This document shows, piece after piece, positions 51,877 through 60,621 of a stretch of DNA of 64,000 bases. The position numbers and the translations under genes were made by a program. The notes beneath the pieces were generated by a model, which saw only the letters and a list, made by a program, of their open reading frames with translations, was not told where the DNA came from and made no database searches. This DNA comes from Fermentimonas sp. Its GTDB lineage: Bacteria; Bacteroidota; Bacteroidia; Bacteroidales; Dysgonomonadaceae. The number at the start of each line of letters is the position of its first letter. Position 1 is the stretch's first letter. The stretch covers positions 1 through 64,000 of the forward strand of contig JAQVXD010000010.1 of the NCBI GenBank assembly GCA_028709385.1. Direction: 5' to 3'.

Positions 51877-53151
51877 CTATTTATCATTTATATTAAAACG
51901 GAGACCGATTCTCAGATTAAAATTAGTTGGCTGATCTTTATATATTGATTCAAGTTTACTGCCGTTATTAAAATAATATACTATCCCCGGTTCTGCGTAT
52001 ATTCCAATAAAATTTGAAATACGGTATTCGATACCTATTGCAGAGTTAACTGACCACTGCAATTCACTGGAAGTAAAACTTTTACTGGTTGTTGATTCTA
52101 ATTCGTTATCTATAAAGTAATTTGATGTTAATTTGCCGGCAATGTTTTTTTCCACAAGTCCGCCGGCAGAAATATAAGTTGATATTTTATTGTTTTGCCA
52201 GAAAGTATATCCCACTTTTAACGGGATTCCCAGATAGTGAAGCGTTTGAGTATCATCGTAAAAATAATTGCTGCTTTCTGACCGCAACTTGGACGAAAGC
52301 AAAGAGTATGTTAAACCACTTGAGAGGCTCCATCTGTCAGTCAGATTATATCTGAAAGTGAGTCCGAATGTAATTGGCTGTTTATGCTTTACATCGGTGT
52401 ATGCCTCTTCACGGGTGTATTGAGAAGTGAAGGCATACTCCTCATTTACTGTCTCTTCCAGAGCAAAAGTGCCGTATCCGGAATACGTTTCAGATGATCC
52501 TGAAGGAGTGTTTGACATGGAAACATTAGTTTGCCATCTGGATCTATTTCGACTACTTATTTCGTTTGAGGCAAAAAGTTGGTCATCTCTTTTGTAGAGG
52601 CTTAAATTATCGGCGTCTTCTTCTTTAGAAACTTTTTCTTTTGTGTCAACTACGTCATTATTATTATCTATAATCTCAGTATTATCACTCCAAATTATTG
52701 CATTTTCTTCAATATTATTTTCTTCAATATTTCTGCCAACGGTTGTTGTCTTGACTACTACAACATTTTCCTGCAACTTGGATTTTTCAGAATAAAGAGC
52801 CTGGGATTTTGTAGTATTTGATTCATTATCTGCAATTATAATCTTTGAAGTTGGAATTTCTTTTGTAACTTCTTCTTGTACACTATTATCTGTAAATTGT
52901 GAGGATGTTTGTTTTTCTTCTGAAATATTAAGTATTAAGAATAGCAGGATGACGGCTGCTGCGGCAGATACTACTCCTATACTGATTTTACAGAGCCATT
53001 GATTTTTACGAACAGGTAAAATAATATTGTTCCCGGAAACTATATTTTCGGAAACTATACGGTTCTCCAAGACTTCCCACAATCCTTCAGGAGCAGGTTC
53101 TTCGTGAGAATTAAAGCGATTGCGAAGTTTATCTTGCCACTGATCGTTCAT
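51877..53151 (-). CDS. Predicted dual-membrane-spanning anti-sigma-like protein (cytoplasmic N-terminus, one TM, periplasmic linker, C-terminal OM beta-barrel)
   Basis: N-term MNDQWQDKLRNRFNSHEEPAPEGLWEVLENRI; TM ISIGVVSAAAAVILLFLILNI; C-term barrel-like strands ending NLRIGLRFNINDK; 23-nt overlap with the sigma gene. Confidence 0.75.
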   Translation of the reverse strand: MNDQWQDKLRNRFNSHEEPAPEGLWEVLENRIVSENIVSGNNIILPVRKNQWLCKISIGVVSAAAAVILLFLILNISEEKQTSSQFTDNSVQEEVTKEIPTSKIIIADNESNTTKSQALYSEKSKLQENVVVVKTTTVGRNIEENNIEENAIIWSDNTEIIDNNNDVVDTKEKVSKEEDADNLSLYKRDDQLFASNEISSRNRSRWQTNVSMSNTPSGSSETYSGYGTFALEETVNEEYAFTSQYTREEAYTDVKHKQPITFGLTFRYNLTDRWSLSSGLTYSLLSSKLRSESSNYFYDDTQTLHYLGIPLKVGYTFWQNNKISTYISAGGLVEKNIAGKLTSNYFIDNELESTTSKSFTSSELQWSVNSAIGIEYRISNFIGIYAEPGIVYYFNNGSKLESIYKDQPTNFNLRIGLRFNINDK

Positions 53152-53716
53152 TTTTCTTTTTATTTAACCGATACAACTCTATTTCTTTTGCTAACAGGCT
53201 TTTGGCTCTGTGAAACTGCGAAGCGGAACTATTTTCCGCAATATCTAATATCGATGCTATCTCTTTGTGACTTTTTTCCTCAAACACATATAAATTAAAT
53301 ACAGTGCGATATCCTGTTGGCAGTTGACTTATCATCTCCAGTATAGTAGAAGTCGGTATATCTTCGAATTCCGGCTCCTGGTTATCATATTCATCGGGTA
53401 AATCCCCTTCTGGTAAACTCACCAGTTGTTTTTTCTCATTCTCCTTGATATGTCTTAAAGATTCATTCACAACTATACGAGCCGACCATGCCTTCAGCGA
53501 TCCCGCGCCCCTGTATTTAAAATTATGTATCGCTTTAAATATATTAAGAAAACTTTCCTGTAAAACATCTTTAACATCCTCTTTATTAGAGATGTATCGA
53601 GAACATATAGAAGTAAGATACCCCGAATAGGTATCATAAAATGCCTTCATTGCAACCTTGTCGCCACGCACAATTTGCTGAAGTAATTCACGCTCTCTGC
53701 TTTCTTCTTTTTTCAT
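53129..53716 (-). CDS. ECF-type RNA polymerase sigma factor
   Basis: LLQQIVRGDKVAMKAFYDTYSGYLTSICSRYI; DVKDVLQESFLNIFKAIHNFKYRGAGSLKAWSARIVVNESL; HKEIASILDIAENSSASQFHRAKSLLAKEI. Confidence 0.94.
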   Translation of the reverse strand: MKKEESRERELLQQIVRGDKVAMKAFYDTYSGYLTSICSRYISNKEDVKDVLQESFLNIFKAIHNFKYRGAGSLKAWSARIVVNESLRHIKENEKKQLVSLPEGDLPDEYDNQEPEFEDIPTSTILEMISQLPTGYRTVFNLYVFEEKSHKEIASILDIAENSSASQFHRAKSLLAKEIELYRLNKKKNERSVAR

Positions 53717-53780
53717 TTAAAGATATAGTCCGGACATTACTAATTACACTTTAAAAACTTCATTTTTACTTTTTTGTTTA

Positions 53781-53816
53781 GTTAGGTTGTGCCTTTTTTT
53801 GAAGGTACAACCTAAC
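53781..53816. repeat. 14-bp stem hairpin between nigD-like and ECF sigma genes
   Basis: GTTAGGTTGTGCCT ttttttga AGGTACAACCTAAC (one G-T pair). Confidence 0.65.
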
Positions 53817-53869
53817 ATATTTAAATGAAAGAATGAAAAGAAAGCATTTTTTAAAATCTTAGAGTCAGA

Positions 53870-54610
53870 TTATTTCAACGGTATCAAACTTCGCTGTGAA
53901 GCAACGGCTGTTGTTCCAGTTGTTGCAGTGCGTGTCTTATAGTCAAACTCAACCGATTTGGTGACACCATTAAAAGCATTCCAAATCAGTTTTAATTTAA
54001 CTGTCTCACCCTCAGTGTCTGGTAAATTATCAAGCTTAAAAGCAACGAGTCCATCTCCCATTCTACCTGTTACATCTCCCTTGGCATCATGCCTGAACTC
54101 TACCTCGTAAGGATTATTCGGGTTGTTGGTTGGAATAAGATTTACGTGATGAGTAATCCCCATATTGCTCCAAATAGTTCTGAAACGCAAAGTCAGATAT
54201 CCATCTTCGGCAATTGTGACCCAGTCACGTACTATTTCTACGGGGTCATCACCATATTTTTCATCATTTAGATCACCTAAATTTGGTGCCATGGACTTTG
54301 TCCTGATGCTATCTATCCAATTAATATGCACTGCTTTATCGAAATTACCACTTGACTCATCAACTTCATCATAATTCACTAATGCTCTTACTTCCTTGCC
54401 ACCGAAAGGGTGAGAATTCAGATTTACGGGAAGAAGAGTTGTCTGGTCATCCAACTGGAAAAAGAGTGTCTCACCAGCATCCTCCTTAACAGTAACAAGT
54501 GCATTGGGATACCTTAGATGCATGTCATAATCATCATCGTCTAGACAAGAAGGTAAAATTACCAGACCCATTAAAAAAAGGACTCCTAAAAGTAATTTGG
54601 TTGTTTTCAT
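53870..54610 (-). CDS. NigD-like lipoprotein
   Basis: Lipobox LPSCLDDDDYD; N-terminal beta domain ALVTVKEDAGETLFFQLDDQTTLLPVN. Confidence 0.82.
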   Translation of the reverse strand: MKTTKLLLGVLFLMGLVILPSCLDDDDYDMHLRYPNALVTVKEDAGETLFFQLDDQTTLLPVNLNSHPFGGKEVRALVNYDEVDESSGNFDKAVHINWIDSIRTKSMAPNLGDLNDEKYGDDPVEIVRDWVTIAEDGYLTLRFRTIWSNMGITHHVNLIPTNNPNNPYEVEFRHDAKGDVTGRMGDGLVAFKLDNLPDTEGETVKLKLIWNAFNGVTKSVEFDYKTRTATTGTTAVASQRSLIPLK

Positions 54611-54795
54611 AATTCAGTTGTTTTAAATAGTTTTCTATAACAGTTTTTGTATTTATCTATCTCTACTATCATTAAATAGCAACATACACAAAATCTTGCA
54701 TGAAAAATAGTTAATTAATTAAAAACAACACCAATAAAATCAACGCCTGCTTTTAGGAAATACGCATTCTAATTGATATACAGAATAAAATATCA

Positions 54796-55992
54796 CTATT
54801 CTATTATCACGTTACGTTTTGTAAATTGTTTGCTTCCAGCAATTTTATCTATAATAACTGCAATTGCACCATCACCGGTTACATTGCAGGCAGTACCAAA
54901 ACTGTCGATTGCTAAGTAGGCTGTAATCATCATTGCTATAAGTTCTTCGTTGAATCCCAACACGCTTTGAATGATGCCAATTGCTGCCATAATTGCGCCT
55001 CCCGGCACTCCCGGGGCTGCAATCATTGCAATTCCTATCAGGAAGATAAATTCAACAAATGTGGCCAGCTCAACAGGCATTCCCGAGAAATACATAAAAG
55101 CAATAGAAAAGGCTACAATTTTGAGAGTACTGCCAGGCAAGTGTATTGTTGCACAAAGTGGAATAGTGAATGATGCAATAGGTTCGGATACTTTGTTTTT
55201 AAGCGTACAATTGAGTGTTACCGGAATAGTTGCAGCCGAAGACGAAGTACCCAAAGCTGTAGCATATGCAGGAAGCATGTTTTTTAGCATTTCCAAAGGG
55301 TTGCGTCGTGAAATAACTCCTGCAATTACAAAAAGTATTAGCGGCACGAGGATATGTAGTATAAAAACAACCACAATTACTTTTAGGAATAGCATTATTA
55401 CTGAATACACCTGACCACTCACTGTCATACTCATAAACATACCGAATATGTAGACAGGCAAAAGTGGAATAATCAATGAACCGATTATTCGGGTGATAAT
55501 GTCTCTAAAATCAACAAAAACTTTTTGCAATGTATTCCCTTTAATGATAGATAATCCGATGCCCACACAAAAAGAGAAAATAAGCGCTGACATTACATCT
55601 AACAATGGCGGCATATTTATAGAGAAATATGCAGTAGGAATATTGTTTAAAGTATCTGATCCAGTTGCAGGGAGCGACATTCCTTTAAGGATAGAGGGAA
55701 AAGTCGACTGACATGAAAAATATGTAAAGAATCCGGAAAAGAGCGTTGATAAATATGCTATTACAGTTGTAATAACAAGTAAACGACCGGCTCCTTTACC
55801 CAACTCTCCAATAGCTGGGGTAACCAAACCCACTATTATTAATGGTATTAGAAATGAGAGTAAGTTGCCAAAAAGATCGTTGAAAGTAGCAAATATACGT
55901 GCTAACCAAAAAGGCGCAAACTGTCCGATTAATAAACCAAGGATTATTGCTATTATTATACGACCGAGCAATGGTATTTTAGAAAGCTTCAT
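54796..55992 (-). CDS. Dicarboxylate/amino acid:cation symporter (DAACS family)
   Basis: LGTSSSAATIPVTLNCTLKN; TIHLPGSTLKIVAFSIAFMYF; ITAYLAIDSFGTACNVTGDGAIAVIIDKI. Confidence 0.92.
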   Translation of the reverse strand: MKLSKIPLLGRIIIAIILGLLIGQFAPFWLARIFATFNDLFGNLLSFLIPLIIVGLVTPAIGELGKGAGRLLVITTVIAYLSTLFSGFFTYFSCQSTFPSILKGMSLPATGSDTLNNIPTAYFSINMPPLLDVMSALIFSFCVGIGLSIIKGNTLQKVFVDFRDIITRIIGSLIIPLLPVYIFGMFMSMTVSGQVYSVIMLFLKVIVVVFILHILVPLILFVIAGVISRRNPLEMLKNMLPAYATALGTSSSAATIPVTLNCTLKNKVSEPIASFTIPLCATIHLPGSTLKIVAFSIAFMYFSGMPVELATFVEFIFLIGIAMIAAPGVPGGAIMAAIGIIQSVLGFNEELIAMMITAYLAIDSFGTACNVTGDGAIAVIIDKIAGSKQFTKRNVIIE

Positions 55993-56076
55993 ATGATTAA
56001 ATATAAATTAAGCTCAAAAATGGGAACCAAGTGACAGTGTATTCACTGTGATCGGAGCTATGACTACTACATATTG

Positions 56077-57507
56077 TCAGTACTTGATATTTTTAAAAAG
56101 TACTCTATTCTCACGCGCTTCGTTTAGTCGTGTTAGGATCTTTTCTCTGCTGAAATCAGCAAAGTCTGTTTTATCACTTCCCATAATAAGGCTTAATAAA
56201 TCACGCAGCTCTTCATCTGTGAATTGCTGCATGATGTTGTCAAAAGGTTCTTTAGAGCCTATTTCAAAACGGACAAATGCGAGTCTGGCTTTAGCTGTTG
56301 GATATTCCGGGGATAATTCCAACAACTCTTCAAGGTAATCGGCTGCTTGCTTATACTTTTCTTGTGCAACGCTAATATTTGCAAGCTTGTCGAGGATTTC
56401 TTCATTGCCTTCAGAAATTAAAGCAGCTTTGATGTATGAAGCTTCTGCAGCAGCAAAATCCTCATCATTAAATGCTAGTTCACCTTCAAGCAAATGATAC
56501 TCCAGAGAATCTTTCTCATCCTCAGGAATCTGGGAGAAATAAGATTTTGCCAAATCATAGTCACCTTTGCTAAGGTAAACAAAAGCTCTTCTTGACAATA
56601 TACCTTCACTCCCAATTCGTTCTTCTCTCAAGTCGATAAGATTCATCATCTCCTCATACTGCTCCATTGCTGCATATGCCTCAAGCAGAGAATCATAAAT
56701 AGCTTCGTCCTCAGGAGATATGGCCAGACATTTTCTGAAGATTGCGATAGATTCATCCACATTATCGTTCAGGAAAAGTGCCATAGCCTTCATTTTCAGA
56801 ACAGACAGCTCATCTTCTCTGATTGTTAATGCAAAGTCGAATGAGTCAATCGCTTTATCATACTGTTCGTTCATTGTGAACAGTTTACCAATATTTACCC
56901 ATGCATCAAAAGAGTATGGATTGATATCCAGAAGTCTGTTGTTGTTCTCAATAGCTTTATCCATATCTCCTTTCATCTCATATGAGTAGGCTAGATCAAT
57001 CAAAGCTTCCGTATTAGAGCTGTTAATTTTCAACCCCTCCTCGAGATAAGCGATAGCACGATCAAATTTATCCACATCGTTGAGAAGATATCCAACCTCG
57101 TTGATAAAGTAATAGTAATCCTCTTCGGGCAGATCCTTATCAATAATTTTATTTATCAGCTTTTCAGCTTCATCAAAACGTGAAAGGTGGAGAAGAGCCT
57201 CTATTTTGAGTAATGGAAGATCCAGATCATTATCGTCGGACAAGTGTCGCATGAAACTTAACGACTCTTTATACTTACCAGAAAGGACCAGTTGCTTTGC
57301 CTTTAAAGGCATGAGTTCAGAACTCCCGGGATGCATTGCAAGTCCCTCCTCAACAAGAAGTTCAGCCTCTGCGGTATCTCCTTCTGAATAATAAAAATCT
57401 GCAAGCAAAGCGAACTCGTCGGCATCGAAATATACTTTCTTGCCGAGAGCCCGCATATTCTCATACTTTTCTACCAGCGACGTTATATCTGTATCATTAT
57501 CTTCCAT
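56077..57507 (-). CDS. Tetratricopeptide repeat protein
   Basis: Multiple TPR units, e.g. ALIDLAYSYEMKGDMDKAIENNNRLLDINPYSFDAWVNIGKLF. Confidence 0.9.
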   Translation of the reverse strand: MEDNDTDITSLVEKYENMRALGKKVYFDADEFALLADFYYSEGDTAEAELLVEEGLAMHPGSSELMPLKAKQLVLSGKYKESLSFMRHLSDDNDLDLPLLKIEALLHLSRFDEAEKLINKIIDKDLPEEDYYYFINEVGYLLNDVDKFDRAIAYLEEGLKINSSNTEALIDLAYSYEMKGDMDKAIENNNRLLDINPYSFDAWVNIGKLFTMNEQYDKAIDSFDFALTIREDELSVLKMKAMALFLNDNVDESIAIFRKCLAISPEDEAIYDSLLEAYAAMEQYEEMMNLIDLREERIGSEGILSRRAFVYLSKGDYDLAKSYFSQIPEDEKDSLEYHLLEGELAFNDEDFAAAEASYIKAALISEGNEEILDKLANISVAQEKYKQAADYLEELLELSPEYPTAKARLAFVRFEIGSKEPFDNIMQQFTDEELRDLLSLIMGSDKTDFADFSREKILTRLNEARENRVLFKNIKY

Positions 57508-57525
57508 TTCTTAACTTCAAATGCT

Positions 57526-59199
57526 TTAGCTTCCTTTCTTCCAAGAATCCCTGAGTGCTACTGTACGGTTGAAAACCAAAGCATCGGGGTTGGAGTCGAT
57601 ATCTACATTAAAGTATCCAATACGTTGAAACTGAAAGCTATCACCCGGTTTAGCATCTTTAAGGTATTCTTCAACCTTACAATTTTTTTTAATAATTAGC
57701 GAATCTGGATTAAGCAGATCCTTGAAATCTTTGTCTTTTTCACCTGCAGGATCTTCCACTAAAAACAGTCGGTCATAAAGCCTCACTTCGGCATCAAGAG
57801 CATGAGATGCTGATATCCAATGAATTGTACCTTTTACCTTTCTGTTTGCTTCAGGCAAACCACTTTTAGTATCAGGATAATATTCTGCATATACCTCAGT
57901 AACATTGCCTTCTTTATCCTTTTTGCATCCGGTGCATTTAACTATGTAAGCACTTTTAAGTCTTACATCACTGCCAGGTGTCAGCCTGAAATATTTCTTG
58001 GGTGCATCTTCCATAAAATCATCACGTTCTATCCAAAGTTCGCGTGAAAATTTTATATTGCGGTAGCCCATTGTTTCATCTTCAGGATTGTTGATTGTAT
58101 TCATCTCTTCAACTTCACCCTCTGGATAATTAGTAATAATCAGTTTAATAGGATCTATAACTCCTGACACTCGAGTCACATGAGCATTAAGATCTTCTCG
58201 TACAGCATGCTCCAGAAGAGATACATCATTTATACCATCATACTTTGTGTAACCTATAGAATCAATAAAGTTACGAATTGCCCTGGGAGTATAGCCACGG
58301 CGACGCATTCCGGTGAGTGTAGGCATGCGAGGATCATCCCAACCGTTGACAAGTTTTTCCTGAACAAGTTGTAAAAGTTTGCGTTTACTCATCATCGTAT
58401 AGGTGAGATTCAAACGATTAAACTCAATCTGTCTGGGACGATAATCACTCTCGGCAAGTTGATCCAGAAACCAGTCATAAAGTGGTCGGTGCACCTCAAA
58501 TTCAAGTGTGCATAGTGAATGTGTAACTCCCTCAAAGAAATCCGACTGCCCATGTGCGAAGTCATACATAGGATAGGCTTTCCATGCTGTACCTGTCCGG
58601 TGATGCGGTATATGAATTACACGATATATAATGGGGTCACGGAAGTGCATGTTAGAAGATGCCATATCAATTTTAGCACGTAATACCATCTTACCTTCAG
58701 GAATATCACCACTGTTCATTTGATTAAACAGAACCAGTGACTGCTCTATCGGGCGATCGCGGAAAGGACTGTTAGTGCCGGGTGTAGTAGGTGTACCCTT
58801 CTGACGCGCTATTTCTTCAGCTGACTGCTCATCAACATACGCTTTACCCTCTTTAATCAGCTTAACTGCAAAGTCCCACAGCTGTTGAAAATAATCAGAA
58901 GCATAATAAACATTCTCCCAGTGAAAGCCGAGCCATTTTATGTCTTCCATAATTGAATCAACATATTCAACATCCTCTTTCACAGGATTTGTATCATCAA
59001 ATCTGAGATTACAAATACCTCCGTAATTTTCAGCTATACCAAAATCCAAACAAATAGCCTTGGCATGGCCTATGTGCAGATAACCATTTGGTTCAGGCGG
59101 GAAGCGAGTTTGTATTCTCCCATCATTTTTTCCCTCTTTCAAATCATTCTCTACAATCTGTTCAATAAAATTGAGACTCTTTCTGTTTTCCTCCATCAC
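57526..59199 (-). CDS. glnS: Glutaminyl-tRNA synthetase
   Basis: RFPPEPNGYLHIGHAKAICLDFGIAENYGG; DRPLYD-like anticodon region; MSKRKLLQLV (KMSKS-like). Confidence 0.95.
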   Translation of the reverse strand: MMEENRKSLNFIEQIVENDLKEGKNDGRIQTRFPPEPNGYLHIGHAKAICLDFGIAENYGGICNLRFDDTNPVKEDVEYVDSIMEDIKWLGFHWENVYYASDYFQQLWDFAVKLIKEGKAYVDEQSAEEIARQKGTPTTPGTNSPFRDRPIEQSLVLFNQMNSGDIPEGKMVLRAKIDMASSNMHFRDPIIYRVIHIPHHRTGTAWKAYPMYDFAHGQSDFFEGVTHSLCTLEFEVHRPLYDWFLDQLAESDYRPRQIEFNRLNLTYTMMSKRKLLQLVQEKLVNGWDDPRMPTLTGMRRRGYTPRAIRNFIDSIGYTKYDGINDVSLLEHAVREDLNAHVTRVSGVIDPIKLIITNYPEGEVEEMNTINNPEDETMGYRNIKFSRELWIERDDFMEDAPKKYFRLTPGSDVRLKSAYIVKCTGCKKDKEGNVTEVYAEYYPDTKSGLPEANRKVKGTIHWISASHALDAEVRLYDRLFLVEDPAGEKDKDFKDLLNPDSLIIKKNCKVEEYLKDAKPGDSFQFQRIGYFNVDIDSNPDALVFNRTVALRDSWKKGS

Positions 59200-59355
59200 T
59201 GTATATATTATTTTTTTAGATCAGCTTTTACAACTATAATTTCAAATTCCTGATTACTTATTTTAGAAATTAATTGGTCCTGATTATCACAAAACTAGAT
59301 AAATTAGAATACTTAACTCGAACAATTAATTAAAACATCAATTTTTATAACCCCA

Positions 59356-60372
59356 TTAAATAGAAACCCTTGCATATGGGGCAACATCATAAGTTGCAAA
59401 ATCCTTTTCAAGATATTTATAATATCCGGAAATGGCTACCATAGCAGCATTATCAGTGGTATATGCAAATTTTGGGATATGTATCTTCCATCCGTACTTG
59501 TTACTATATTCTTCAAAAGCGTTCCTCAAGCCTGAGTTTGCTGACACACCACCTGCAACTGCAACCTCCTTTATTCCAAGCTCTTCTGATGCCTTAAATA
59601 GTTTATCCATTAGAATATCGACAATTGTTTTTTGTAATGAGGCACATAGGTCATTTTTATGTTTCTCGATAAAATCACTGTCCATTTTCAGCTCATCTCT
59701 AAGAAAATAGAGAAATGAAGTCTTCAGTCCACTGAAACTGTAATCATAACCATCTATACGCGGCTTACTGAAAGTGAATCTATCAGGATCACCCATCTTA
59801 GCCAATCGATCAACTACCGGTCCTCCGGGATAGCCTAATCCCATCACTTTAGCGCATTTATCAAAAGCCTCACCTGCAGCATCATCAATTGTTTTTCCAA
59901 TTATTTCCATGTTATCATACGATTTCACAAGGATTATTTGTGAATTGCCACCAGATACCAAAAGACACAGAAAAGGAAAGTGAGGTTGATTATGATCACT
60001 TTTATGCTCCTTTATAAAATGTGCCATAACATGTGCCTGCAGATGGTTAACCTCAATCATGGGAATATTAAGTGCAGAAGAGAATCCTTTGGCAAAAGAT
60101 GTACCAACAAGTAGGGAGCCAAGCAGTCCCGGTCCCCTTGTAAATGCTACTGCCGAAATCTCCTCCTTTGAAACCTCTGCCTGCTTCAGAGCATCATGAA
60201 CAACAGGAATTATATTTTGCTGATGAGCACGTGATGCAAGCTCAGGAACTACTCCTCCATAACGTTCATGAACGACCTGGCTAGCTATCACATTAGACAG
60301 TATTACACCATCTCGAATCACAGCAGCTGATGTATCATCACATGAAGATTCTATGCCTAATATTGTAATCAT
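59356..60372 (-). CDS. tsaD: tRNA N6-adenosine threonylcarbamoyltransferase TsaD (start at internal Met)
   Basis: ILGIESSCDDTSAAVI; PGLLGSLLVGTSFAKG; EVNHLQAHVMAHF; VSGGNSQIILV; GGVSANSGLR. Confidence 0.95.
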   Translation of the reverse strand: MITILGIESSCDDTSAAVIRDGVILSNVIASQVVHERYGGVVPELASRAHQQNIIPVVHDALKQAEVSKEEISAVAFTRGPGLLGSLLVGTSFAKGFSSALNIPMIEVNHLQAHVMAHFIKEHKSDHNQPHFPFLCLLVSGGNSQIILVKSYDNMEIIGKTIDDAAGEAFDKCAKVMGLGYPGGPVVDRLAKMGDPDRFTFSKPRIDGYDYSFSGLKTSFLYFLRDELKMDSDFIEKHKNDLCASLQKTIVDILMDKLFKASEELGIKEVAVAGGVSANSGLRNAFEEYSNKYGWKIHIPKFAYTTDNAAMVAISGYYKYLEKDFATYDVAPYARVSI

Positions 60373-60621
60373 TATCTTGCAATCACTTAATATAGTATTT
60401 TCATTCTTAATTTTGATCAATAAATCAAAATCTATTTCAATCTGACAATTAATCTTTTCCTGTTATCCTAACTATAAGGAAAACAGAACTGATATTATAA
60501 TACAAAGATAGTATAAAAAAGTGTTTTTTTACATACAATAGACTTACCTGTTCAAAGATTCAAATATCAACAATCGTATATAAAATAATTATTTAACAAC
60601 CGCAACAGAACCTTTAGCATC

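Noticed and set aside
54971-55414. 147-aa plus-strand ORF
   Set aside because: Antisense shadow of the well-supported DAACS symporter gene.
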